64,000 bases of DNA from Anaerolineales bacterium UBA2317 (GTDB lineage: Bacteria > Chloroflexota > Anaerolineae > Anaerolineales > Villigracilaceae), in assembly GCA_002345215.1 (NCBI GenBank), contig DDVH01000004.1, positions 35,364 to 99,363 of the forward strand, written 5' to 3'. Shown here piece by piece: positions 8,043 to 15,761 of the stretch. Under the pieces are notes generated by a model. It was not told the origin of the DNA and made no database searches. It worked only from the letters and a program-made list of their open reading frames with translations. Positions within the stretch are counted from its first letter, which is position 1. Each line of letters opens with the position of its first letter. Position numbers and translations under genes: made by a program.

Positions 8043-9701
8043 TTATTGGTCAGACGTAATCGTTCCAGAAATATCGTTGACGTAATCTATTGCACCTGAA
8101 CATGCGCCTACAAGGTGAGGCGAGACGGTTTCCCATGTGAGTGGCAAACCTGTTGTGCCTTGTGCGAGTGATATGGCTTCAGCCAAACATCCGCCGCCTG
8201 CATTGTAATTGACCAATGTGAATTTCCATAAATCTTCATAAGAAGCAACATCGCCAGGTGTTTCGCCAGTATAATTTTTGATTACCTGACCTGCTTGCTC
8301 GCAATTGGCGGTCATGCTATGAGCAAACACACCGACAGAAAAATCTGCTTGGGTTAAATCAAATCCTAATGGACATTCTTCACAGGTTAAGTTTACACTT
8401 CCGACCAATGCACGCCGTAATTCAACTTTTAATTCTTCATCTAAATTTGTGTAACCAATTCCGCATGTTTCTGAATCCATCACCAGCGGACAAAATTGAT
8501 TGAAGAAAGAACGATTCCAAAATAAAGTTGTATCGGCACCATTTTCGGTAAGTTGACCCAAGCCGACGTCATTGCTGGCGTGAAAAATGCCAGGCCAGAA
8601 TTGACTTTCGCGTGCAAATAAACTTTTCAATAAAAATGCCGGCACACTGGTTTCTTTGGCAGTGCTGAGAATCAATTCATCAAATTGATTTTGCCATTCG
8701 GTGACAGCATCGCGTGCTTTTTCCATACCACATTGATTAACGACGTTGCCCGGTGCTAAACCATTATCAGTACATGCGCTTGCATCTACTACGCCTTGTA
8801 AAATTAAATTGGCGGCGAGGTAGGTATAGGGAATGTCACTGCTTAAGTCTTCACTTTGAGTTGGCGTGCTTATCCATTCTGGTGCGCCACCCACTGGCGG
8901 AAAAACTCCCCATGCTTCAGAACACGTCGCCGATTGACCTTGAAATTGAGAAGACAAAATATCTACATAATAATAAAGTTGGTCGGGGTCGCCTTCGTCA
9001 ACAATTTGTACGCGCACTTGAGCAGTAAAAATTTCACTGCTATCACCATAACTGGAATAAGACCAAAATTCGACTGGCACACCTTCGGCTTCTGTTTCTG
9101 GAATGCGGAATTTGCAAACATCAGTTTCATCACATGCAAATTCTTCGCCGTTGTATGAGCCTTCTACTTTGATAATTGATTCATTTGGCAAAGGTTCTTG
9201 ACCGGTAAATACAAGCGTTGGTTTGGTTTCACAAATATTGGTAGATGTGCTGAATACGGGTTCACAATCTTCTAAAGAAATCCACGCGCTGGCAGAAGGT
9301 AATTCCAACCCTATTTCTTTTTCTTTTACTTCACTATCAATCAGCAGAGCATAATAACCCTTACAATTTTTTACATCATTGATATTGCAAGTCGGTTGGG
9401 TCATCCACGTATCGTAAATTTTTTCCCCACAATCTCTATAGATTTCTCCGGGCAGTGGCACTTGGTCATGCTCTGAATTTACTTTGCAGACTAATTTTTT
9501 ATCTTTCCAATTTTTGAGATGCCACTCATAAGATGTATATTCTACGGCGATGATAGAAAACCGGTCGGGACCAGGGGGCTGCTTGTTTGCTGAACCTGTT
9601 GCCACGTCTAAGCCTGAGGCGGGGGCAACCGCAGAAGAAAATGCCACATTCAAAATGGCAATCCACATGAGCAGGTGATTCTTCCAGCGCAGTTTTTTCA
9701 T
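8043..9701 (-). CDS. Secreted lytic-transglycosylase-like (SLT/lysozyme fold) protein
   Basis: The likely start is the ATG at 9701, which gives a signal peptide beginning MKKLRWKNHLLMWIA; a longer frame to 9752 would read through a perfect 12-bp hairpin. The mature part of about 520 residues has a non-conserved N-terminal half, probably an extracellular beta domain with many cysteines, and a C-terminal SLT-type domain: LKSLFARESQFWPG contains the catalytic-type glutamate (E of ARES), followed by NDVGLGQLTENGAD and later NYNAGGGCLAEA. The role would be cleavage of peptidoglycan or a surface glycan. It lies just downstream of the ccm cluster, but a hairpin between them suggests separate transcription. 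Confidence 0.78.
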   Translation of the reverse strand: MKKLRWKNHLLMWIAILNVAFSSAVAPASGLDVATGSANKQPPGPDRFSIIAVEYTSYEWHLKNWKDKKLVCKVNSEHDQVPLPGEIYRDCGEKIYDTWMTQPTCNINDVKNCKGYYALLIDSEVKEKEIGLELPSASAWISLEDCEPVFSTSTNICETKPTLVFTGQEPLPNESIIKVEGSYNGEEFACDETDVCKFRIPETEAEGVPVEFWSYSSYGDSSEIFTAQVRVQIVDEGDPDQLYYYVDILSSQFQGQSATCSEAWGVFPPVGGAPEWISTPTQSEDLSSDIPYTYLAANLILQGVVDASACTDNGLAPGNVVNQCGMEKARDAVTEWQNQFDELILSTAKETSVPAFLLKSLFARESQFWPGIFHASNDVGLGQLTENGADTTLFWNRSFFNQFCPLVMDSETCGIGYTNLDEELKVELRRALVGSVNLTCEECPLGFDLTQADFSVGVFAHSMTANCEQAGQVIKNYTGETPGDVASYEDLWKFTLVNYNAGGGCLAEAISLAQGTTGLPLTWETVSPHLVGACSGAIDYVNDISGTITSDQ

Positions 9702-9707
9702 GAGAAT

Positions 9708-9741
9708 CAAAAGAGTCCGTATATTATAACGGACTCTTTTG
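9708..9741 (-). promoter_or_regulatory. Perfect 12-bp hairpin around a TATAAT box
   Basis: CAAAAGAGTCCG and CGGACTCTTTTG form a perfect 12-bp inverted repeat around a 10-base loop. On the minus strand the loop reads TTATAATATA, a good -10 box, with GTGACC 18 bases upstream as a weak -35. The element lies between ccmD and the transglycosylase-like gene. It could be a terminator for the ccm operon, a repressor dyad over the promoter of the next gene, or both. Confidence 0.6.
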
Positions 9742-9772
9742 ATGTAGGTCACATTTTTAACGTGGCATTATG

Positions 9773-9925
9773 CTACTTTTTCTCTTCCATTTCTTCTAAA
9801 ATTTCGAGTTCGCTTTTTAAATTTCGATTGCGGATGTACAGGCTGAGTACATAAATCCCCATCACTAAAAAAGCAACGATGTAGCCTGCAACCATATAAG
9901 CGGATGTATCGGGTGTGGGTTCCAT
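9773..9925 (-). CDS. ccmD: CcmD-like small membrane protein of the heme exporter
   Basis: A 50-codon gene, MEPTPDTSAYMVAGYIV at the start, with a single membrane helix (about 9-30) and then a basic and acidic coiled tail (IRNRNLKSELEILEEMEEK). This is the size, topology and position of CcmD, the small subunit that frees holo-CcmE from the CcmABC complex in System I cytochrome c maturation. GGAG lies seven bases before its ATG, and it begins immediately after the ccmC stop. Sequence conservation in CcmD is very low, so the assignment depends on context, topology and size. Confidence 0.85.
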   Translation of the reverse strand: MEPTPDTSAYMVAGYIVAFLVMGIYVLSLYIRNRNLKSELEILEEMEEKK

Positions 9926-9926
9926 T

Positions 9927-10628
9927 TTATTCTCCGAGAGTTTTGAGTTTGAGTTGTTCTACTTTTTCTTGCAAACCGCCGAGACGAACGCGATGCCAAA
10001 TAAAGTCAATGAACAAAATTGTGAAGGCGATTAATGTAATGAATAAAGTATTACGCATATCAACGGTCATATCAAAACCGCCTTGTGCCTCCGCGCTGGG
10101 ATTCCCAACCACGACAGGATGAATACTGCGGAATAAACGAATGACCATAAATGTAATCGGTGCAGATAAACCACCAAGCAATGTATAGATTGCTCCGAAG
10201 CGGGCGCGTTTTTCTGGGTCTTCAATGCCTGCTCGAAGCATGAAGTAGGCAATGAAAATTAATTCAGTGACGGCGGCTGATGTTAAGCGAACATCCCAAG
10301 TCCACCATGTGTTCCAAGCGGGGCGTGCCCAAATGGAACCGAGAACAATGGTGATTAAGAAAAACATGGCGCTGACTTCCACTGCGGCGAGACCGAATCT
10401 ATCCCAAAACATTTTTTTACTAACAAGATAAGCAACACCTGCAATTGAAGCGATAATAAAGCCGAGCAATGCCACCCAGCCCGTGCCGACGTGAAAATAA
10501 AAGACTCGTTGTACTTCACCCATCACCAATTCAGTGGGGGCGAGGACAAGTGCAAAATAAGTGGCGATTCCGATGGCGATGATCGAGAGAATATCTAAGA
10601 TGGTAAGTAAGATTGGTTTTTGTTGCAT
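9927..10628 (-). CDS. ccmC: Heme exporter/chaperone-loading protein CcmC
   Basis: A 233-residue integral membrane protein with six hydrophobic helices and the tryptophan-rich motif WNTWWTWDVRLTSAA (about 106-120), which binds heme at the outer face. CcmC presents heme to CcmE and drives their covalent linkage. Conserved histidines lie near the WWD loop (FHVGTGW and RSIHPVV). AAGGAAA precedes the start. It sits between ccmB and ccmD as in most System I operons. Confidence 0.95.
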   Translation of the reverse strand: MQQKPILLTILDILSIIAIGIATYFALVLAPTELVMGEVQRVFYFHVGTGWVALLGFIIASIAGVAYLVSKKMFWDRFGLAAVEVSAMFFLITIVLGSIWARPAWNTWWTWDVRLTSAAVTELIFIAYFMLRAGIEDPEKRARFGAIYTLLGGLSAPITFMVIRLFRSIHPVVVGNPSAEAQGGFDMTVDMRNTLFITLIAFTILFIDFIWHRVRLGGLQEKVEQLKLKTLGE

Positions 10629-10726
10629 GAAATTTCCTTGAAGAGATATTAGTGAGTGCTAATTTATCTTAGTTGGTATAGAGTTTGCTGAGAAAAGAAG
10701 AAGCCAAATTTTAGAATTTGGAGATT

Positions 10727-11407
10727 TTACTCCTCAACAATCGCATCAAAGAACATAAAGGATACGGCAATGAAAATCACGTCATAGACAATTAACAAGT
10801 TCAATGGCGTGATGATTTGCGGAAGACCCGCATCATTGATAATTGCTCCACTGGCTAAGACCGATGCAATCAAGACTGGAATTGTGATGGGAAATAATAA
10901 AATCGGGAGCAAAATTTCGCGAGTGCGGGTTTGGACAGACATTGCCGAAAGTAATGTGCCGACAGAGATATATCCGATAGAGCCGAGTAACAGCACAGCA
11001 ATAAATTCCCATTGAAAGATGCGCGTTTCATTATAGAAGAAGGCATACAAAGGTAAAACAATTGCCTCGACTATTAACATGAATGCTAAATTGCTGATGG
11101 CTTTGCCAAAAAAAATTGCTGACCTATCCACTGGAGCAAGCAAGAGACCATCCATACAGCCTCTATCTTTTTCCACAGCCATTGACCTGTTCAATCCGAG
11201 TGTGCCTGCGAAGGCAAAAGTTGTCCACAATACACCGGCGGTCACTTTTTGACGAACATCAATGTTTAAGTCTAAGGCGAAGTTGAAAATCAAAATTACC
11301 AAGACTGAAAAAGTTAACATAGCAGTCAACAATTCGCGCGAGCGGAATTCAGCGGCGAGGTCTTTGTGAATGATGGCGAAGGTTGCTTTGAGGAACGACG
11401 GTTTCAT
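10727..11407 (-). CDS. ccmB: ABC permease CcmB of the heme-handling complex
   Basis: A 226-residue permease with six membrane helices and the CcmB pattern: an N-terminal IIHKDLAAEFRSRELL segment, DVRQKVTAGVLW, then the loop SMAVEKDRGCMDGLLLAP that contacts the ATPase. With CcmA it powers release of heme-loaded CcmE. It starts eight bases after the ccmA stop. The 98-bp gap to ccmC holds a short CCAAATT/AATTTGG hairpin but no gene. Confidence 0.94.
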   Translation of the reverse strand: MKPSFLKATFAIIHKDLAAEFRSRELLTAMLTFSVLVILIFNFALDLNIDVRQKVTAGVLWTTFAFAGTLGLNRSMAVEKDRGCMDGLLLAPVDRSAIFFGKAISNLAFMLIVEAIVLPLYAFFYNETRIFQWEFIAVLLLGSIGYISVGTLLSAMSVQTRTREILLPILLFPITIPVLIASVLASGAIINDAGLPQIITPLNLLIVYDVIFIAVSFMFFDAIVEE

Positions 11408-11415
11408 ATCAGTTA

Positions 11416-12114
11416 TCAGTTTTCAAGTGCTTGTTTATAAAAATCTAGTACGTTTTGATTTTTCAAATCATTTTTGTTAATGGAAGCAGTGATAACGCCA
11501 CGAGATAATACGTCAAAGCGGGTGGCTAATGCTTCGGCGCGGATAAGGTCGTGGGATGTCATCACAACTGTCTGCCCGTGTGAGGCGATTTCTTTTAGCA
11601 CTTTATCCAGCATTTCAGACGCATCTTGGTCTAAGCCTGTATAGGGTTCATCAAACAAAATGACTTGTGGCTCATGCAGGATCGCGCGACCAATTGCAAG
11701 GCGTTGACTCATGCCACGTGAAAAAGTTCGCACCAAATCTTTGCGGCGATGTTCAAGACCTACTAAATTAAGAACCTTGTTAATTTGTAATTGGTAATTC
11801 GTAATGCCATACATGCGAGCATAGAATTGCAAATTTTCTTCGGCAGTTAAATCTGGATATAACAAAGGCAAATGCGAAACCACGCCAAGTTTTGCACGCA
11901 CTTGAGCAGATTCATTGGGCAATGAATAGCCAGCAACTTTTACATTTCCAAAAGATGGTTTTGATAATGAAGCAAGGATTCGCAAAAAAGTTGTTTTGCC
12001 CGCGCCGTTTGGACCAAGCAATGCCACAAACTCTCCGGGCTGAACTTGAAAATCCAAGCCGCACAGAATTGTTTTTAATCCAAAGCGTTTGATGAGTTTG
12101 GTGACTTCAATCAT
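11416..12114 (-). CDS. ccmA: ABC ATPase CcmA
   Basis: A 232-residue ABC ATPase: Walker A GPNGAGKTT (about 34-42), signature FSRGMSQRLAIGRA (about 128-141), Walker B VILFDEPYTGLD, and the switch histidine in VMTSHDL. It pairs with CcmB. Residues TNYQLQINKV near 105 are encoded by DNA resembling the dispersed AATTGGTAATTCG word, which suggests a repeat remnant within the variable helical domain. It lies downstream of an intergenic repeat and the cytochrome c lipoprotein. Confidence 0.95.
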   Translation of the reverse strand: MIEVTKLIKRFGLKTILCGLDFQVQPGEFVALLGPNGAGKTTFLRILASLSKPSFGNVKVAGYSLPNESAQVRAKLGVVSHLPLLYPDLTAEENLQFYARMYGITNYQLQINKVLNLVGLEHRRKDLVRTFSRGMSQRLAIGRAILHEPQVILFDEPYTGLDQDASEMLDKVLKEIASHGQTVVMTSHDLIRAEALATRFDVLSRGVITASINKNDLKNQNVLDFYKQALEN

Positions 12115-12138
12115 GGTAATTGGTAAATCGTAATTTGT

Positions 12139-12205
12139 GGTCTCGATACGGCGGCGATGGTCGAGTAGGACGAAGTCCGTATCGAGACCCGCCGCCTACT
12201 CGACC
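12139..12205. repeat. Interleaved inverted-repeat element (X-Y-X'-Y')
   Basis: Four arms occur in order: GGTCTCGATACGG (12139-12151), GGTCGAGTAGG (12159-12169), CCGTATCGAGACC (12177-12189) and CCTACTCGACC (12195-12205). Arms one and three pair perfectly over 13 bp and arms two and four over 11 bp, and the pairs interleave rather than nest. The element could form either hairpin or a pseudoknot. Related GGTCTCGATAC words recur near 15709 and 56930. Confidence 0.85.
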
Positions 12206-12211
12206 ACCGTT

Positions 12212-13981
12212 TTAACTCTTCAACTTACTCTTCAATTCATTTCTTCTCTTCTGATATGCCTCATCAGAAATTTTTCCGTCTTTGTGTAAATCATCTAAAG
12301 CGATGATGGCATCCAAAACAGATTCAGATTCAGAATCATCGTCATCTTCATTTGCAATTTTATTTTTATCTCTCAAGTACATCCACACGCCAGCAAAAAT
12401 CAAAGCAAAACCAAATGCACCAATGCCAAGCACAACATTTTGATTTTCTAATAAGTTTGCATTTTCAGTTGTGCCTTTGGGCTTACCTGAAAGGGTAAAT
12501 TCTAAATTACTTCCTTTGGTTGTTTTGCCAACAGTATAAATATGAAAGTTTGTATTTTGGAAAGATTGAATACCTTCATCTCTCAATGAAATACCTTCAG
12601 CGTTTACACCTTCAGGCAATAACAAAGTTGATTCGTTGATGTCTAAAAGTGCAGGCAATGAAAATTCAATTTCTCTCGTTCTCGGTATAGATGCAAATGC
12701 AATTAATCCATATGGCGTTTCACTGGGCGGAATCGCAAACCCATTTTCACTCGGAATAAAAATAGCACTGTCTTGCGTGGCTTCGTAACCCAATCCAGTT
12801 GCATTCGTTGGGAAAGAAATAAACGGCACCGTTTCATTTTCTAAACTAATCAGGATGGTTTTATCGCTTGAATTTGTAAATGAATACACCGAAAAGATTT
12901 GCGCACTATCTTCACTAGCAAGGTCAAAGAAAATTTCAAGCGAGTCAATTTGCAAACTACTGAAATCATCTGTAGTTTCGTAAATAATTAAAGTTGGGAT
13001 CGTCAATTCAGTTGCATCGGCTGGCACAACTGCAATTGGACTTTGATAATTCAAACCATCCAATGTAAACTGCACGATGTAAATTTGTCCCTCAACCAAT
13101 TCACTTTCAAAACCATAACTGCCATTTTCATTCAAGCTTTTTGATTCATTGAAAAATTCTTGTGTGCCAGCATTTGGGTCAGCGCCATGTTGAAAACCAC
13201 GCAATGTGATTTGAAAATCGGATGGTAAATCTTTTCCGCTTTGATTATCCACTTGACCTGTGACATTAAATGCTTCAATCGCTTCTTCTGTGACTTCTAC
13301 TTGCTCTGTCACCTCAGGCGTAGACTCAACTTCCGCAGTTGATTCAATTGTCACCGTAGATTCTGAAGCGAATGTCAATGTGCGGATGTATTTCGCAACG
13401 GCGTAGGCTTCATCATCTGAAAAATTATTTCCAAACGAATCTTTGATTTGCTTGACTAAATCCGCATCCGAAAGCGCAGACAAGTTTTCTAAATCATTAA
13501 ACTGATTTTCACAATTCGCACAATTTTGTTCAAATAAATTTTTTCCAAGTTCAATTTGTGATTCGTTTGTGTGAAGTGTAAACGCATACGTGACCACATC
13601 CCAACGTTCTTGGTCTGTAAGGCTGACGAACGGCGGCATGAATCTATCTATGTTGCCTTGTGTAACAGTTGTGTACCATTTTGCAGGTGAGGCTTGATTT
13701 GCAATTTCAGGCAAGCCGATTGGAATCACCGAAACAGGAAGTTGTTTGCCTTGCTCACCATCACCCAAACCAGAATCACCATGACACGGGGCACATTTTT
13801 CTTGATAAATGATTTTTCCATTTTCGATATCTGGATTATTTACTGGATATAAATTACCCAAAGTTGCGATTGGGGTTGGTTGAATTAAATTTGGCGGGGG
13901 AGTGACATCTCTAGCAAGGGTTGTGGTACAGGCAGAAATTGCAAGTGTAACGAGTGCCAATAAAATAAATTTTTGTTTCAT
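12212..13981 (-). CDS. Cytochrome c lipoprotein with C-terminal membrane anchor and SHOCT-like tail
   Basis: The start chosen is the ATG at 13981, with AAAGGA just upstream, giving a lipoprotein signal peptide with lipobox ISAC (C18) and 589 residues. A c-type heme motif CAPCH lies at about 63-67 in a cytochrome c domain with a distal methionine region (DRFMPPF). A second domain carries CANCE where CxxCH would be expected, so it has lost the heme histidine. A threonine/glutamate-rich linker and beta-rich domains follow, then a membrane helix near 540 and a SHOCT-like tail (ALDDLHKDGKISDEAYQKRR). Position inside the ccm operon implies it is matured by, or serves, that machinery. The exact electron partner is unknown. 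Confidence 0.82.
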   Translation of the reverse strand: MKQKFILLALVTLAISACTTTLARDVTPPPNLIQPTPIATLGNLYPVNNPDIENGKIIYQEKCAPCHGDSGLGDGEQGKQLPVSVIPIGLPEIANQASPAKWYTTVTQGNIDRFMPPFVSLTDQERWDVVTYAFTLHTNESQIELGKNLFEQNCANCENQFNDLENLSALSDADLVKQIKDSFGNNFSDDEAYAVAKYIRTLTFASESTVTIESTAEVESTPEVTEQVEVTEEAIEAFNVTGQVDNQSGKDLPSDFQITLRGFQHGADPNAGTQEFFNESKSLNENGSYGFESELVEGQIYIVQFTLDGLNYQSPIAVVPADATELTIPTLIIYETTDDFSSLQIDSLEIFFDLASEDSAQIFSVYSFTNSSDKTILISLENETVPFISFPTNATGLGYEATQDSAIFIPSENGFAIPPSETPYGLIAFASIPRTREIEFSLPALLDINESTLLLPEGVNAEGISLRDEGIQSFQNTNFHIYTVGKTTKGSNLEFTLSGKPKGTTENANLLENQNVVLGIGAFGFALIFAGVWMYLRDKNKIANEDDDDSESESVLDAIIALDDLHKDGKISDEAYQKRRNELKSKLKS

Positions 13982-14003
13982 AAAATCCTTTAGTTGAAAA
14001 GTA

Positions 14004-14027
14004 AAACGTGAATTTAATTTCACGTTT
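14004..14027. repeat. AAACGTGAA/TTCACGTTT hairpin
   Basis: AAACGTGAA and TTCACGTTT form a 9-bp stem with a 6-base loop in the short gap between the ccmI-like gene and the cytochrome lipoprotein. The word TTTCACGTTTCATT recurs at 24811-24825, so it is one of the dispersed intergenic words. Confidence 0.6.
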
Positions 14028-14040
14028 CATTCTTCATTTT

Positions 14041-14517
14041 TCACGCTAGTGCTTTTCCACATGCTGGGCAAAAACTGTCTGTGGCTAAGACGGGTTTTCC
14101 GCATTGTGGGCAAAATCCAGCCGATTTGCTTTGCTTTTCTTTGCGACGTGCGGCAAGCATGGATTCAAGTTCATCATTTTTTATTTTTGATTCTGAGTTT
14201 GCCGCTGAATTTTCTTTGGAGAGCAAAGCTGAAAATTCAGTATTCATTTCGTCCAACTGACGAAGCACATCTGCGCCTTTTTGTAAAAGCGTATTTCTTT
14301 GTTCGGGATAATCTTCGGCAGGAATTTTTCCGAGCCTGAAATCAAAATCTAATTCTTGTAATGCAGTAATGACTCTATCTCGTTCTGCTTTCAATGCAGA
14401 AATTTCATGTGATTCATCCATATCCGTTTGAACAACACGTTCAGTAAACGGTGCATATAAATATATACCGACAATTACCAATACAGCCAAAACAAGAAAG
14501 ACAGAGCCTAGTTCCAT
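14041..14517 (-). CDS. CcmI-like membrane protein with zinc ribbon
   Basis: A 158-residue protein: one N-terminal membrane helix (SVFLVLAVLVIVGIYLYAPF), a coiled-coil stretch from 35 to 90 (ALKAERDRVITALQELDFDF, then KIPAEDY, a signature seen in CcmI N-terminal domains), a low-complexity linker, and a C-terminal zinc ribbon with two CxxC pairs (CPQCGKP and CPACGKA). The N-terminal part fits the membrane and heptad region of CcmI, which in other bacteria holds the apocytochrome. The tetratricopeptide part of CcmI is absent and a zinc ribbon stands in its place. It lies between the thioredoxin-like gene and the cytochrome lipoprotein. Confidence 0.75.
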   Translation of the reverse strand: MELGSVFLVLAVLVIVGIYLYAPFTERVVQTDMDESHEISALKAERDRVITALQELDFDFRLGKIPAEDYPEQRNTLLQKGADVLRQLDEMNTEFSALLSKENSAANSESKIKNDELESMLAARRKEKQSKSAGFCPQCGKPVLATDSFCPACGKALA

Positions 14518-14544
14518 TCATTACCCTTTTTGATTTTTTAATTA

Positions 14545-14604
14545 GCCACAGAGTTCACCGAGATTTTAAAAGTTTTTCTCAAAAGCCTCGGTGTTCTCTG
14601 TGGC
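14545..14604. repeat. CCACAGAG/CTCTGTGG palindromic repeat
   Basis: GCCACAGAGTTCACCGAG and CTCGGTGTTCTCTGTGGC form an 18-bp stem with two central mismatches. The same core (TTAGCCACAGAGA) recurs at 34095 as a separate hairpin. It fills most of the gap between two ccm genes and may act as a stabilising or attenuating hairpin in the operon mRNA. Confidence 0.75.
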
Positions 14605-14610
14605 ATAAAA

Positions 14611-15168
14611 TTATTGTAACTTCTGTTCGATGATGGATTTAATCTCATCCAACGAAACAAACGGACCAACTTTTACATAATACAACACACCTTGTTGGTC
14701 AATAAAATAGGTTTCAGGCACGCCTGTAATGCGAAACATTTGTGAAAGTTCAGTGCGTAAATCAGGTCCGTTCGGGTATGTAATTTGAAATTTTTTCAAA
14801 TAGGTGCGTGCTTCGGGTTCAGTATCTACATAATCCGCGCCGAGAAACATCACATCGCCGTTATAAAATTTCCAAGCCTCTTCTAACTCGGCGGCTTCTT
14901 GCTCGCATGGTTTACACCATGATGCCCAAAAATTTAACACAACAATTTTCCCAGAAAAATCCGAAAGGCTAACTTCACTTTGTCCTTCAAATTCATAACC
15001 ACTAAATAACGTCAATGAAAAATCTGGTAATGTATCACCGGGTCTAATGCTTCCTTGTTGGCGTTTGCTCAACGTACTGGCTACCAATGCCAACAATCCT
15101 GCAATCAAAAGCCACACTACCATTTGAATCCATATCGGCACACTTTTTCTTTCAACGATTTCTGACAT
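14611..15168 (-). CDS. ccmG: TlpA/ResA-like thioredoxin (CcmG role)
   Basis: A 185-residue membrane-anchored thioredoxin: an N-terminal helix (IWIQMVVWLLIAGLLALVAS), then a thioredoxin fold with the redox motif WASWCKPCEQEA (about 91-102), FRITGVPETYFID with the cis-proline, and a final helix. It keeps apocytochrome CxxCH cysteines reduced on the outer face. It lies directly between ccmH and the ccmI-like gene with a six-base gap to ccmH, which supports the CcmG role. ResA would be an equivalent name. Confidence 0.9.
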   Translation of the reverse strand: MSEIVERKSVPIWIQMVVWLLIAGLLALVASTLSKRQQGSIRPGDTLPDFSLTLFSGYEFEGQSEVSLSDFSGKIVVLNFWASWCKPCEQEAAELEEAWKFYNGDVMFLGADYVDTEPEARTYLKKFQITYPNGPDLRTELSQMFRITGVPETYFIDQQGVLYYVKVGPFVSLDEIKSIIEQKLQ

Positions 15169-15174
15169 TAAACT

Positions 15175-15690
15175 TTAATTCCTCTTTTTCAATTCTTCTT
15201 CGAGTTGTGAAATATATTTATTAGCTGATGAACTATCACCCTTCGATGAACTCAGGACATCGCTTCTTTCTTGATTTGAAACTGATTCAGCGACTTTGGG
15301 TTTTGTCCACGCCTGAAAATTTTTGAAGAGCAAAACGGCTCCTAACAAAATCACAGCAGGTGGAAGAATATACACCAACCAATTCAATCCAGTTCGCGGA
15401 GGCTCCGCTAACACTCTATCACCGTAATAATCCACAAAATATTGCTCAATCTCTTCTTTGGTTTTGCCTTCTGCTAATTGAGTGCGGATTACATCTCTCC
15501 ATTGTTTACAGGCTTCTGTGGGGCATACATCTAACGGAGTATTTTCACAAACAGGACAATATAAACCTTTCGCAACTTCATTAACCTCATCATCCGTTGG
15601 GACATCATCCTGCGCGTAGGCAAATTGAGTTGAAATTATTGTTAATAAAAATGCTAAGATAAAAATAAACTTTAATTTCTTATGCTTCAT
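15175..15690 (-). CDS. ccmH: Cytochrome c maturation protein CcmH
   Basis: Starting at the ATG at 15690 gives a signal peptide (MKHKKLKFIFILAFLLTII) and about 171 residues; the upstream in-frame codons lie in a repeat. The CcmH domain has the redox motif YCPVCE (the family usually has LRCxxCQ), extended by two further cysteines in PLDVCPTEAC. Helices QWRDVIRTQLAEGKTKEEI and the signature FVDYYGDRVLAEPPRTG follow, with a C-terminal membrane helix (WLVYILPPAVILLGAVLL). It reduces the apocytochrome heme-binding cysteines for ligation by CcmF. Confidence 0.93.
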   Translation of the reverse strand: MKHKKLKFIFILAFLLTIISTQFAYAQDDVPTDDEVNEVAKGLYCPVCENTPLDVCPTEACKQWRDVIRTQLAEGKTKEEIEQYFVDYYGDRVLAEPPRTGLNWLVYILPPAVILLGAVLLFKNFQAWTKPKVAESVSNQERSDVLSSSKGDSSSANKYISQLEEELKKRN

Positions 15691-15708
15691 TATATTTCTC
15701 AAAGTTTG

Positions 15709-15750
15709 TGGTCTCGATACGCCACCGATTTCCACTTTCTACTTTCCACT
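15709..15750. repeat. Intergenic repeat words between ccmF and ccmH
   Basis: GTGGTCTCGATACGCCACCG followed by TTTCCACTTTCTACTTTCC fills the gap. The first word is shared with the element at 12139 and the second with the E2 linker near 765-790. No gene is present. Confidence 0.65.
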
Positions 15751-15761
15751 CACCAATGTTT

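Noticed and set aside
9702..9752. Longer N-terminus of the transglycosylase-like protein from 9752
   Set aside because: The extra codons run through a perfect 12-bp hairpin containing a TATAAT box, and the internal ATG at 9701 gives a standard signal peptide.
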